From the NCBI GenBank assembly GCA_000231825.2, contig JH720333.1:508802-572801 (forward strand): a DNA stretch of 64,000 nt. Reading direction: 5' to 3'. A model generated the notes under the pieces. That model did not search any database. It was not told the origin of the DNA and saw only the letters and a list, made by a program, of their open reading frames with translations. Made by a program: the position numbers and the translations under genes. Positions 10,879 through 23,212 of this stretch are shown piece after piece. Position 1 is the first letter of the stretch, and each line of letters starts with the position of its first letter. The DNA comes from Tetrahymena elliotti 4EA. Taxonomy: Eukaryota; Ciliophora; Oligohymenophorea; Hymenostomatida; Tetrahymenidae.

Positions 10879-13715
10879 ATGAGTAAAAATATAGTTAAGG
10901 CGATAAAAACAAAGAAGACAGCTTATCGTAATGAGAGGGCTTTTAATGATAAGAATTTATTGTTGTCTAATAGTGAAATTTTAGTTTTTAGAGCTTAAAA
11001 TGAAGCAAAGCTTATATTTTTTGCAATTTTTAGTTAACTCCAAACAGAAACATTTTTACAAGAATTAAATCCTGATGAGACTTTCATTATAAAAGAGATG
11101 AAGTTCCTACCTGACTCTGAGTAGTTTTAGCTTAAGCAAGCTGATGGAAAAGGATAATCTAATAATCATAAAAATATCTTAGCTATTATTGACAATTAGA
11201 ATAAAGTATATTTAATAGACATTGAAGTTGATTATGTATAAGGTAAAATGGCTTGTATTATTTTTGCTGATATGCCAAGTAGAGAGTAAGAGATGTGTCA
11301 ATAATTATTTTGGTCAGGAGAACACTTGATGATATTAAAGGAGGGATAGTTAATTATTGATCGTAAGCTAAAGCTAAAAAACCGTAGCATTATGTAGAAA
11401 TAGCAATATTTTGTTGGATCGAAAGAAATTGCATGCAGAAGAATTGTGGCTGGAAAGACTTAATAAAACAGAAAATTCTTCTATGGTATCTGTGGCAACT
11501 CCAATTCTGTATTTTTAAATGAAAAGGACAACTAAAAACTATTTTTTGCCATTTCTCTTACATAGAATTCTGATTTATTGGATATTTACCTTTCTGCTTA
11601 TAATGATATAATTGTGGCTACCAAATCAGGAGTCCTTTATGCTCTAGGAAGTGAGAAGCTTGATTAATTACAAACATATCACACTAATTTGGAAGATGAT
11701 GAATTTGTTGTTGAAACTCATATGGATAATGCTTAGACTTCAATCTTTCTCCTTACTAACAAAAACTAGATTTATCACATTTTTATTTAAAAAGCTAAGC
11801 TAAAAGACGGTTCAATTAAAGTTTTCAAATCTAAAGGAAATTTGAGATTCCATAACAAAAATGTGATTTTTACGTTTTGTGTTCTTGCCATTCCAGAGCC
11901 AATCGAATAATGTCTATTTAAATAAAATGATAATAACTAATAAATATAATCTTCATTCTAGACATTTAAACCATCTCTTTCTAATGTTAAATATTTGCTA
12001 TTTTCCTTACTATCATCAGAAGAAGTTATGAAGATATTCTCAGTAGATCTAAGCACTCATGAATAGATTTATCAAGATTCAGATATTAATTAAGAATTCC
12101 CAATCAATTACCTAGAATCCTTAGAGATACCTTAATCCGTTAATTCTTAAATTTAAAACACTAATAATATTATCCCACCTCCTCAAAATAAAGTATCTTC
12201 AAGCTAGCAATTTGCAAGCACAGATGAATTAAGCAATGTTTATTAATCATCTTAGCCTAATTCAAATTAAAAGTTATCATAGCAAATATTTGAAAAGGTT
12301 TAAAATACAAAAACACATAATATCTAAGAAGTTATTGAGCAAAAACCATCATCAAAGCCAGTAAAATATATAAAATTTCTTTTGCTTATTTTTGAATTCA
12401 TTAATTGTTAATTTTTAAACAAAATCAAAGGTTAATCCTTCTATTTTACCTTAGCAATAAGATCCAATCTTAGGTTTGCTATACAACTAATTTGAATAGC
12501 AATAGTAATAAATATAATAGTAGATATAAACTTAAGTTCAGCCACCTTTACCATTGAATTAGTTAAAGGATTAATCATCATATACATCTCATGAGTAAAA
12601 AGAGGTCAGAAAAAAAAACTAAATTAGAACTCTTACTAATTAGAATGAATAAAATGTTGAACAAGAAGAAATACAATACCCTGATTAGGTATTTCATCAT
12701 AGCCATCACTAGCATTCTGAACACAAAAGCAACTATGTAGAAGAGATAAAAGATATAAAAATAAGCAAGATTTTTGAAGAAAATGTAGATAGGATGACAA
12801 CTTAATTAGATGATTATTTTGAAGTATGCAGAATTTAATAGCAATAAAATATAATTCAATTCATTTTTAATAGAAAAAATTTAATAAACTTGATGCAATA
12901 GTTGGAGCAAAAATAGAAAAAATCAGAAAAGAGGATGATATAGTTGGTATGGTAGATAAAAGCACATAGAGCTAAAGAGATAAGTTAGAACAATTTTTGC
13001 ATGATGAAATGGAGGGATAATACAAGAACTATGTAGAGTAAAATATGAAAACTTACATGATTGATATGTTCCAATAGGTCACTAAGATTTTTGAAAGAGG
13101 ATAGAAATTTTATACAGATAAGATTTAACAAGAAAAAGAAAAATCTAAAATATAAAATGAAAACTCTGATGAAATACTCAATATCGTGAAAAAAATAACA
13201 AGCCCATTCTCTGAATCCACCATTACTTCCAAAAAAATTCTTACTGAGATAGTGCAAATATCAACTGAGAGAAAGAACAAAATGGATAACTTAGAAAAGT
13301 AACTTTCTCAACTCATAACTAAGCAGGATCAAATAGTTTCAAGAATTCAGACTATGGAGAAATCATGTAAATATTAAATAAATAATTGAAAATTAAATTT
13401 AAATTTTAATCTTAGTGTAAGAAGAAATGGCTCCACAAAAAATTTAGAAAATCATTGAACAATCAGTAGCAAATCAAATACAGTAAACATAATTGATTGG
13501 TGGATTTCTTTCATAAAATAATTATAAAAATTAAATATAAAAGGAAATTGTAATACTAATCAATAGCAAACAAAAACGATAATGTCGTGATTTAGCAAAT
13601 CAAAAAACCACCTCATTAATAGCAAATTGATACTAACTCAGCAAACGAATCAGGAGGTGATAACTCTCGTAGAAGACCAATCAAGAAAAAAGCTACGAAC
13701 TAACCAAACTATTGA
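10879..13715 (+). CDS. Large protein: beta-rich N-terminus, Q-rich linker, coiled-coil C-terminus
   Basis: ATG at 10879; introns 12361-12430, 12824-12873 and 13367-13415. At least one further intron or model error lies between about 13,475 and 13,560, because the frame must change to reach the apparent C-terminus ending in TGA at 13713-13715. The first 450 or so residues look like beta strands with hydrophobic periodicity (NILAIIDNQNKVYLIDIEVD, DIIVATKSGVLYALGSE), compatible with a propeller but without clear WD signatures. A glutamine/proline-rich linker follows (LPQQQDPILGLLYNQFEQQQ). After it come charged helices (KLDAIVGAKIEKIRKEDD, MDNLEKQLSQLITKQDQIV) and a basic C-terminus (RRRPIKKKA) that could be a nuclear signal. 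Propeller, low-complexity linker and helical tail recall EDC4/Ge-1 decapping scaffolds, but that rests on layout only. Confidence 0.65.
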
Positions 13716-14094
13716 GTCAGGAATCTAACTCAAAAAATATTAAGAAAAACATTTTTGTTTGAGAAAATATTCTAATAAATAATTTTCATTTTGTTTGAAA
13801 AAATTTTAACTTTAACATATTTAATACTTTAGGTATTCGTAACATTTATCTTTTTTTTCATTTTTATTTTTTTGGTGAAAAAGTTTTAAAAATCGTTAGA
13901 TTTATTCAGTAATTCAGATCTTTTATATATAAGCTATTTTTCTATTAAAAAACTAACTTGGTTTATTTGACATATTTAGAGAGAGTGAGTGAGTGACTTA
14001 TTATTTAATTTTTACTAATAACAACAACAATAAATAATACATTTTAATTATTAATATTTTTTTTAACTTTAATTCTATTTATTTTTTTTATATT
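13716..14094. other. Intergenic, convergent gene ends
   Basis: AT-rich spacer between the 3' ends of two converging genes. Contains gagagagtgagtgagtgac near 13,979; nothing else seen. Confidence 0.5.
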
Positions 14095-14703
14095 TCAACG
14101 TTTCATCAGTTTCTTTACAACATCCAAATAATTAATACGCTCATCACTTTTAGGGTTGATATCTTTTAAGAATTCGTTTGCTTGTTCTTCACTCCATCTA
14201 TTTCCAAGAGTCATAAGCAATTCTTTGAATTATTCTACTCTAATGTATCCTTCTTATTCTTTGGTTTCGTTGGGTGTTTTAGCAAGTTCATCATTGACAG
14301 CCTTTTCAACAAGTTTAAATGCCTATGTCAATTATTCATCTTTATCATTATCTCTTATTTTCTTGGAGACTATAATGAAAACAGCATCTTCATTGATACC
14401 ATCTGCTTCTGGAGAAGTTAAACAAAATTCATTATATAATTCTTCTAATTCATCATCAGGAAAAGTGATGTTAACAGAAGTTAACAACTCTTTCAATTCA
14501 CTGAGATTTATATACTTATCATTATCACGATCAAAAAGAGCAAAGTTATTTTAATATTGCTATTTCTTCTCTTCAGAGAAAAATTTCTAGAAATCTTAAT
14601 ACAAATGGTGCTTTAATTCTTCAATTATTTCTTTGGCAGGCTTCTTTGGCAAGCCATCATTCAATGTAACAAACTATTTTTCTAACTTTCCTGTGCTATC
14701 CAT
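14095..14703 (-). CDS. EF-hand calcium-binding protein
   Basis: Single exon, ATG at 14701-14703, TGA at 14095-14097, 202 aa. Residues 58-69 form a canonical EF loop (DRDNDKYINLSE: acidic or amide residues at loop positions 1, 3, 5 and 9, Glu at 12), preceded by an amphipathic helix and followed by LKELLTS. A second calmodulin-like helix-loop-helix near residues 160-200 (YIRVEQFKELLMTLGNRWSE... ERINYLDVVKKLMKR) keeps helices but has a degenerate loop. The N-terminus (KPAKEIIEELKHHLYQDF) is helical. Family known: EF-hand superfamily calcium sensors. Which ciliary, cortical or cytosolic target it has cannot be told from sequence. Confidence 0.85.
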
Positions 14704-15046
14704 AATTTAAGAAACTTATTTCTTTATTACTAAATTAATTCAAAAGTAATTTAATTGATTTCAAATAAAATCTTTATTTGATTCCAATCATTGAATTATG
14801 CAACCAATTTTTTATTAACTAATTATTTACTCTTTTTTTTAACATTCAAAAATGGCTAAAATAAATATTAAATTATTTTATTTATTTATTTACTTGTGAG
14901 TATATCTTTTTCTTGGATATTTTCATTAATTAAAACATTTTTAATTCATTTTAACAATTTTTTCATTGAAAAAGTTGTTTATTTTCAAATTTTATTGTTT
15001 TATTTGATTTAAAGATTTCTACAAATTATTCAAATAACTTTAGACA
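14704..15046. other. Intergenic spacer upstream of tRNA-Ser
   Basis: AT-rich 5' flank of the minus-strand EF-hand gene and of the plus-strand tRNA gene. No other feature recognised. Confidence 0.5.
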
Positions 15047-15127
15047 GTCAGTTTGTCCGAGTGGTTAAGGAGGTTGACTCGAAATCAACTGGGTTTACCC
15101 GCACAGGTTCAAATCCTGTAGCTGACG
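15047..15127 (+). tRNA. tRNA-Ser (anticodon CGA)
   Basis: Class II tRNA of 81 nt. Acceptor stem GTCAGTT pairs with AGCTGAC, and the discriminator is G as expected for serine. Anticodon stem GTTGA/TCAAC encloses loop CTCGAAA, giving anticodon CGA (codon UCG). A long variable arm (TGGGTTTACCCG) and the T arm (CAGGTTCAAATCCTG) are present. No intron, no encoded CCA. A T-run follows at 15,129. Confidence 0.97.
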
Positions 15128-15467
15128 AATTTTTTATTTTGATAGAAATATAAATTTTAATATTTTTTATAATGAATATTGCAAGAGGTAATGTGTTTTT
15201 ATTTAGGCTTTTAAAAGAAACAAACAAAATGTGATGAATTTGAAATATAAGAAATGAATAATATTATGTTTGATTTTTGATAAGAATTGGTTTCTTTCAT
15301 ATTATTTTAGAAGATATTATGTGTAGGTAAATTGAATTTATTATTTAGAAAACCACGTTTTTCCACATTAAAATTAATTTTTAAGTGGGAATATCCAAAG
15401 AAATATTTCAATAATATACTTTAATTTAATTAATTATTTAGTATTAAGTAAATAGATACTTTTAGAA
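15128..15467. other. Intergenic spacer 5' of PDI gene
   Basis: AT-rich putative 5' flank of the disulfide isomerase gene. No defined promoter motif could be supported. Confidence 0.4.
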
Positions 15468-17357
15468 ATGAACGTATTTGTTATAGGTGTCATCTATCTT
15501 ATTTTTGTGCTAGCAGCTATCGTAGCATCCTTGTTAACCATTTAAGAAAAGCTTAAGTTTGAAGATGAAAACGGAGTTCTTATCTTAACTGACAAAAATT
15601 ATAAATTTGCTCTTGAATAGCACGATTTTATCATGGTTGAATTTTATGCCCCATGGTGCGGTCACTGTAAAAATTTGGCTCCTTTATATGAAAAGGCTGC
15701 CTAATAACTTAAGGATAGTAACAACAAGGCTGCTCTTGCCAAGGTTGATGCTACTGCTGAGAAATTTATTGCTGCCCAAAACCCTATTTAGGGATATCCT
15801 ACTTTGAAATTCTTCATCAAGGGTAAGCCCATTGAATACAAGGGAGGAAGAACAACCAATGACATCGTAGCATGGATTGAACGTAAAACTGGTCCCCCCT
15901 CTCAATTAGTTAGCAACGCAAGCGATCTTGAGGACATCATTAAAGACAACGATGTAAATTTAAAAACTGCATTCAAAAGAAAAGAAAATTTGTTCAAATT
16001 CGAAATAAAAATTAATATTTGATAACAAAATGAATGATAAAATTTTAAAGATATTTCTCAAATTTTTTTGAAAATTGAAAATTAATTTTTTTTTGAGTGA
16101 AATTGAATAAAATAAATAAATAATTTAATTAATTTTTCAACCAGTTTTTTATTTATTCTTAAAACATTTGACAACACTTTAAAGGATCTTTTTAATAATA
16201 TTTTATTTTCTTTATTTCTAATTCAGGTTGTTTTGGCTTACTTTGGTGATTCTGAAGAAGACAAGGAATATAAGATCTTCGAATCTATCTGTTTGGTCTA
16301 TGATCACGTTAAATTCGTCCATTCTTTTGATTCTGCCACCAAGGATTCAGTAAAGGGAACTTTCAAGAATGTCAAGTTATTCAAGAACTATGATGAAAGA
16401 GAAAATGACTTTGGCTAATAATAATTCACTGCTGAAAAATTAGGAAAATTCATTGACGACTACTCTCACCCATTAGTTTTCCCTTGGGGTGACATTGCTT
16501 CAACCAAGATTTATTCTGATAAAAAAGTCGGTGTCCTCTTGTTTAGAGAATCTTTTGATTAATCCTCTCCATTAATCCTCTAAGAAGTTGCTAAGACTAG
16601 AAAATGTAAAAATAAATTAAATTCTTAAATTAAACAATTCCTCAATAAGTTTCAACTCAAATTAATTAAAAACTAATTTATTAAAAAGTGAAAGAATAAA
16701 TTTAATTCGCTCAAGTTGACAAGCAACACAAGGACTACTCAAGGGTTAGTGAAAGTATTGGTTCTACTGGATTGAAGCTCCCTGCTGTCTTCATCATTGA
16801 CCCCAGTGAAGATAATGTAACTTACTTGATGGAAGAAGAAGAATTGAATGTTAAGAATTTGGATAGATTTATTAACAATTTCAAGAACAAGAGATTAACT
16901 AAGTATATTAAATCTCTTCCAATTCCTGAAAATACTGGTACTGCAGTCCAAACAATTGTTAGAAAGAATTATGACCAAGTTGTCCGTGCTTCTAACAAGG
17001 ACTTACTTATTATGTATTTTGCTACTTGGTGTGGTCACTGCAACCAATTCAAGCCTAAGTATGAAGAATTAGCTAAGAGATTTGTTGATAACACTAATCT
17101 CGTATTTGCTATGTATGATGGTGTTAATAATGCTGTTGAAGACGTCTAAGTTAATTCATATCCTACTCTCTACTTCTTCAAGAACGGTTCCAAATCTTCT
17201 CCTATTAAATACGAAGGTAACCGTGATGCTGATGATTTAATTAATTTTGTCAAGAAACACACAACGTAAAATATTTTATTCTTAATTATTTTTTAATAAA
17301 TTTTAATTTTATAACAATAATAATAGTCATGCCTGGATTGATCCTTTATCTTAATGA
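15468..17357 (+). CDS. Protein disulfide isomerase, two CGHC thioredoxin domains
   Basis: Four-exon model: ATG 15468; introns 15954-16226, 16606-16715 and a less certain 17266-17326; TGA 17355-17357; 481 aa, normal PDI length. Residues 1 to about 22 form a hydrophobic signal or anchor. The first thioredoxin domain has APWCGHCKNLAP with CGHC at 64-67 and the cis-proline region GYPTLKFF. Two redox-inactive thioredoxin-like segments follow, then a second domain ATWCGHCNQF with CGHC at 394-397 and SYPTLYFF. It catalyses disulfide formation and shuffling in the ER lumen. Codon use is richer in C/G-ending codons than the neighbours, as in highly expressed ciliate genes. Odd point: neither the spliced end (DPLSQ) nor read-through to 17341 ends in a KDEL-type signal. 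Confidence 0.92.
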
Positions 17358-18174
17358 GCAAAATTATTTGATAATACAAGATAATTAATTTAAATGTGTT
17401 ATTTCTATCTTGTATATTTCCTCTGCACTTATTTTTAAAATCAATTTTTAAATCTTTAAACAAATTAATTAAAAATATTTTGAAATTAAATAATTAAATG
17501 AATAAATGGATAAAAATAATATACTTTTATTCCTACTTTTAATTAAGATTTTAATCATAAAAAAATCTTATTATTTTTATTAAATCAAATTTAAAACAAT
17601 AAAATAGCAAAAATAAACAAAAGTATCTAAATTTTATAAATAAATATTTAATTCAAATCTTCTCCTTTTAATAACCTCCTTACAATTAAGATTTTTGTTT
17701 GAATTAAAATATATTTATTTAAAAGAAGATTTTTTGTTATTTAAGAATATAGTAAATTTTAATATTTTCTTTCTAAATTAGATTACTTTTTTTAAGATAT
17801 TTTTAAATAAAAGTCATTTATTAATTTAGCAGCATATATAAAATTAAAAATTTGATTATTTTTTAAGGTATTTTTACATAAAAGTCATTTACTCAACAAC
17901 TTAATAAAAAAGTAAATTATTTTTCTGATAAATTTTTGAATTAATTAAATTAAATAATTTAAGTTTTTTGTGCTTTTTGATTTAATCAAAAATAAAGTTA
18001 AGAGCAGATATTTATCTAAATTATTTGGCTTAAAAAAAGATGAATTTTTAAAATAAAATACAATCGAAATATATAAAAATTAAAAATAAATCAAGTTAAT
18101 TAAATGTTTTTATTTAAGTTTTTTAATTAAATAACAACATTTTACATTTTGGTTCCAAATAATCAAATTTTAAA
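17358..18174. other. Intergenic, AT-rich
   Basis: Between convergent 3' ends. Includes two near copies of a roughly 30-bp stretch (aaaagtcatttatt near 17,810 and aaaagtcatttact near 17,880). No gene seen. Confidence 0.5.
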
Positions 18175-20941
18175 TCATAGCACATGCATATTAGATAGTG
18201 CTTCTTCTAATGACATTATTGTTTGTTGTTATTGCTAGTTTTAATTAAAATTAATTTAATAAGATTAGGAAAAACTTTGCAAAATTAAGCTTACCATAAT
18301 TTTTTTAGATTAAAGTTCAATTTTATCTAGGAGTTATTCTGATTGCTCTTTATAATGATTGTTTTGCTCTTGCAAAATATCAGCTCTTTAATTATCAAGT
18401 TTGAGTTCTTCAATCTAAAATTCAAGTCTTTCTTTTTCAACTTCTAACATATTAAAGCTTGTTTTTAGCTTTGAAAATTCACTTTTTTACAATAATATTT
18501 AGTCTTAAGCAACTCTCAATTCCGAATCTTCTCCTTTCGACACTATTTGTTATTTCTATTTTAAGTTTTTAGATAAATAAATTATGTTTAATCAAATTAC
18601 TTATAATTATATATAAAGGTTATTTATTTCTTCTCTCTAGGTTGTTAATGTTTCTAAATGTTAGTTTTCTAATGATTTGTATTAAGTTTTAAGCTTCTCT
18701 AACTCTATTGAAAGAGAATAGTTTTATTATTTCATCAACTCTTATTGCTCAACAAATAATTTTTACTAGGCTAACAAATCTGCAGATTTCTTATCAAAGC
18801 TTTATGTGTTTTGATTTTATAATTCAATTAATTCTTTTATATATATTTCTTTCTCTTCTAATACTTTTTCAAGATGTTATATTTTGAATTTTAATTCATC
18901 TTCAGTGCAACCACGCTTAAATTACTCTACTTAATCTCCCAATTTATTTGAACGGAAATTATTTAACTAGTCTAAGAGAATTTAATTATCAGCTTATAGG
19001 TCTAAAAATATTTTATTTTATTCTTAAAATTTATTATTAATAGTTTCATATTCTTTTAAAAGACTGGTGTATTTTTATTTTATTTCTAGATTTTCAACTC
19101 TCTATGAACCTATTTCTTTAAGCTGACCATCTAATGTTGCATTTTTTAATTACAGCAACTAAATTTCATTCTAATTATTTGATATCTAGTTATTCAACAG
19201 AACTATTTCTTCACTATTACAATTTATTTTTTGCTTTTAACTAGCTATTATAGTAGAAAATTCAATATTTTAATTCTTTAATACAACATTAACTTAAGTC
19301 AAATGTTAATTTTATTATTCTACTTCTTTTTATTTTTCTATTAATTTATCATTATCTTATATCTGTTTCTTTAATTCACTAGCCATATCTTTATTACGAT
19401 TCTTTTATCTTTACAGCATTTCCTAAATCTATTTTATTTACTCTTCATATGTAAGTTTAAGTGTTTCTTTTTGAGAATTCAAAATCTAATCTTGCTTAGA
19501 GCTTTCTTTTTCAAAAAATTTATAAATTTTATCACTTTCTTAGTTGATTTATATCTAGCACCATTCTTCTTTCTGAATAATCTGCTACTCCAATTCAATA
19601 ATTTTAAGATTCAATTCCTAACAATAAATTAATTAATAATTATTACTTTTTAAATAATGTAATCTTGAATAAATAAATCACAAATATTTGCAAACTTTAA
19701 TAATTGTATAGCCACTTTTCACCAATAAAAATTGTAAAGCAGTAAATTTTGTTGGGATAAACTAAAAAAAATAAATTAAATTAATTAGATTTTAGATCAA
19801 TTGATTGATTGAGAAAGATTAAAAAATTAATTACTTTAACTCTTTGATGAAGATATACTTTTTCTTCTCTTTCATAACTCATCAGGTTTGCAGTATTTTC
19901 ATCTATCTTTTACAATTTCTAAAGCAACTCTTACACTTCAATATTTTTTTTATTTTTGATTAAATTTAATGAATCTTCAATAAATTAGCTTTTCACAGTG
20001 ATTGTTGAGTTAAAATTTTGCAACTGCTATTGACAAGATTGATTAGATTTGCCTAAGCTTTCATTATTGGGAACATTATGAGCAACCATAGATTGTCTTA
20101 AAGAAGCAACTTCTTATTGATTCTTTTCATAAATTGATTGCAACTCCTGTAAATGGTCTATTTTTAAACACTCAATAGTATTTTTCTTAGAAAAAAGCTC
20201 ATTCTGCAAATCTTCTATTTTCTATTTATATTTATTTTCACATTCCAATTATTACTCAATGATAATCTTTTATTTTTAATAAAGATTTTGTAAATCTTTT
20301 ACTTCTTGCAATCTATCTTTCTCTATTTTCTTGTAGTTCTACATCTAATTCTCTAAGTATTCAATTTTCTTACTTTATTCAGAAACCTTACTACAAAGAG
20401 ACTCTATTTGCTTTTTATATTCCTATTCTGAATACTTATTACTTTATTTATATGTCTACATACTTGGAATTGTAGACGGAGATTTTCTGTGTAGGATTTT
20501 CTATGAATTTTAATCTGCAAAATTATTAGGCTATTAAAAATGACTAAAGCTAGTAAAATCTATCTTTTTATCTTAATTCGTTGAATTTCTTGTGCTTAAA
20601 AAGTTGTTGAGTAGCTTATTTACATTTTATGGTGAGCTAGAATCACTAATTTTTATACTCTAACTAGCAGTAGAAGCTGAATTTAATATGGTATCTTGCT
20701 TATTCTTTAACACACCTTTAATTTTAGGGGAAAAAGGAGTGACAGGTTTTGTTTTCTCAGAGAAATATTAGTGAGATTCAATATTATTTGATTAAGTAGG
20801 AGATTTATCATTTCTTAAAGATACTGGTGACTCCCATCCAGATGCTTATGCTAAAAATATAACTGGAGAGGAATCTCTCTCTGAGCTGATTTATAATTTA
20901 GGATCTGATTTTTTATATATCTATGCTTATTCGCTAGTCAT
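18175..20941 (-). CDS. Long coiled-coil protein
   Basis: ATG at 20939-20941; introns 19618-19858 (241 nt), 18556-18600 (45 nt) and 18235-18294 (60 nt, gtaag donor, length divisible by three so retention would keep frame); TGA 18175-18177; 806 aa. The first 170 or so residues are Ser/Pro/Lys-rich and probably disordered (SPKIKGVLKNKQ, RKSPSTIPSM). The rest is almost continuous heptad-type coiled coil (KKIEYLENQMQNYKKIEKD, ELKKQIQDNDKLIEKQKE, RLEFQIEELKLDNQRADILQ), and the C-terminus reads EEALSNMHVL. Such proteins in ciliates are often cytoskeletal, basal-body or centrosome-type scaffolds. No specific family signature is visible, so function is not assigned. Confidence 0.85.
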
Positions 20942-22357
20942 TAATTAATTTAATATACTTAATTAGCTGATTAAAATTTTTTTTTAAGTAAATAATTAAT
21001 AATATTTGTGGTGATCTCAGAATTGAATAAGCTAATAAATTTTATTTAATAATTAACTTTGGCAAGATTTTATCTTTAATAGTTTTTCATAGTATTTATG
21101 ACACTCTCAATATTTTTTTAACTATCTTACTCTTTTTTCTCCATTCCTTTCCTATTTCCTAAAATTGTTTAGAATGTTTCTTTGATTACCAAATTTACAA
21201 ATTCACTAAACAAAAAAAACTTACGTAAATAAAAAATTAACTAAAAACATATTAGCTCTTCATTCATTTTGATTTTTACAAATTGATTATTAATTTCTGT
21301 GTAAAAATTCAATCTCTTTCAAATAAATAAAACTATTTTTTTTTGTTTTTTTAATCCTTCAAATAGAAGATTTTTAAAATAAATAATATTTTATTTTTAA
21401 TTTATATAATAATATTATTAAAAAATAAAATATTTACTACTCTAAATCTATAAACTTAGAATACTTTAAAAAAAATAATTTTTTCTTTTTAAAATTTATT
21501 TAATTAAAACTTAAAATAAAAATTTTATCTTTAATTTTAAACAAGTCAAAAAGTGTTTATATTTTAAAATGTTTTTTATTTGATTTCTAAATTAAATTAT
21601 TCTAATTTATTGCAAATTCAGAAATGAAGCTCTCACTTTTAGATATCCCGAAGTATTTAATTATTCGAATAGCTTTTTTATGTTATTTTTAATAGAATTT
21701 TATTAACTTTTTTTTTTGAATACTGAAATAAGTAGTGTGCTTTTAAAAAAAAAGATATTGTTATGAATGAATGGCACTACCTTAGTACAATTCAAACATA
21801 AATATTATAAACTTTATTATTATTGCCTATCCCCTCAACCTAATTTTAATTTAATTGCAACACTTTCCCAAATAAAATTTTTGTAAGCACATTGAAATAT
21901 TAGGGAATTCATCCATGGGTGATAGAGTAATAGTAAAGGTTTTTTTTTTTGATTTTAATAATTAATTTATTTCTCACTTAAATGCAAGGTGGCTAAAAAA
22001 TGATTTAAGCAACTGTACTTTTAAATGTAGAAAAAAGGCTTTTAGTCAAAATCGATTTTAGAATTAAAATAAACATTAATTAATTAATGTAAAAATTGTT
22101 AGATTATTATTTTAATTAATTAATCAATCAATCAATCAAATTTACTTTTCTATATAATATTTACAGAAAATTATAAAGTAATAGTTAATTTTTTTAATGC
22201 AATAATTTGGTAAAACGAATTTTGATTTTTGACAAAGATATTGATATTGATTGAATTGAATGAATTGAATGAAAATAAGAAATAATAATAATAGATAGAA
22301 TAAGAGTAAAACTAAATGAAAATTAAACAATATAAAGCAGTATGTAATAAAATAATT
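20942..22357. other. Intergenic, AT-rich, 1.4 kb
   Basis: No supported frame. Contains a TCAA/TTAA-type microsatellite (attaattaatcaatcaatca near 22,115-22,138). Confidence 0.5.
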
Positions 22358-23212
22358 TCAAAGAATACCAGTCATAAATGCTTATTGAATTACCCAACCA
22401 CATAAAACAAGTATTTTTTCATCATCAGTCATATCTTAAGTGAAGTTAACAAAACCTTTAGAGTACTTAGCATGCTTGAGATCCCAAGGACAACTATTTA
22501 TAAAACACTTAGGCTCTTCATAGTGAGAATTAGTAATTTCAGAAATGATATTTCCATTTCTCATAATATTTACTGTAATTGGGTATTTGCAATACTTAGA
22601 AGGATTCTTTCTTATGCAATAAGCACTGTTAAATTATGGAGCCAAAATAATAGGAGTTCTACCATTATTAATGGGCTTAATAATGACTCTGTTTGAAGTA
22701 GAGCAAATACCACTTATTAATTTTTCTATTCTACCAATAGCTACACCTTTATATCTAATAAGTTATGTTTTGTAACAACACATTTCAATTTGAATGGGAC
22801 ATCTCTAGTTAGGGATATTAGTAAAGTAAAAGGGTCTTTCCATATGATCTATGCAGCAAACTTTGACACATTAGCAATCATTGAAGTAGCTGCAATCAAT
22901 ATAGCAGCAAGTAGTGTGTCTCACGAATTCAATCTTTCCAAACATATTGGTCTCTGTAAATAGCTCATCTTTACCAAGGCAAAAATAGGCATCAGAATAT
23001 TTTAAAGTTGTTGATTCATTCATCCAGTTAGGAGGAACATCAAACTTAACTGAATTGAAAGCTGCTAGTTATTGTTAATAGGCTATTTACATAAGCTAAT
23101 TATGGTAATTTTGAATGTCTTAGCTTATCTATGGAGTCATCTATGGTTGCTAAGAAGAGTAGACCATGGCTTGTTCCATTGATTAGTGAGTGTTATTAAT
23201 ACTAGTGTCCAT
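22358..23212 (-). CDS. Phospholipid scramblase-like protein
   Basis: Single exon: ATG 23210-23212, TGA 22358-22360, 284 aa. A Gln-rich disordered N-terminus of about 55 residues is followed by a compact domain with the order seen in the scramblase / tubby-C-like superfamily. It contains a cysteine cluster (HTTCCYIDCSYFNDCQCVKV), then MERPFYFTNI, a paired-cysteine strand (IQIEMCCYKTQ), a G.AIGRIEKL strand, a second half with ITVNIMRNGNIISEI, and a C-terminal helix after a DMTDDEKILVLCGWVIQQAF segment. That last segment resembles the Ca-site plus hydrophobic helix end of scramblases. Family members move phospholipids between bilayer leaflets or bind membranes. Assignment is by pattern only; a tubby-like or ciliate-specific Cys-rich protein is the alternative. 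Confidence 0.65.

Noticed and set aside
10879..13715. Confident naming as decapping scaffold EDC4/Ge-1
   Set aside because: Only domain layout agrees; no WD signature or Ge-1 C-terminal motif could be recognised.
14156..14554. Plus-strand 132-codon serine-rich ORF
   Set aside because: Antisense shadow of the EF-hand gene.
15047..15127. Suppressor (glutamine, stop-reading) tRNA
   Set aside because: The anticodon is CGA with a long variable arm and G discriminator, that is ordinary tRNA-Ser.
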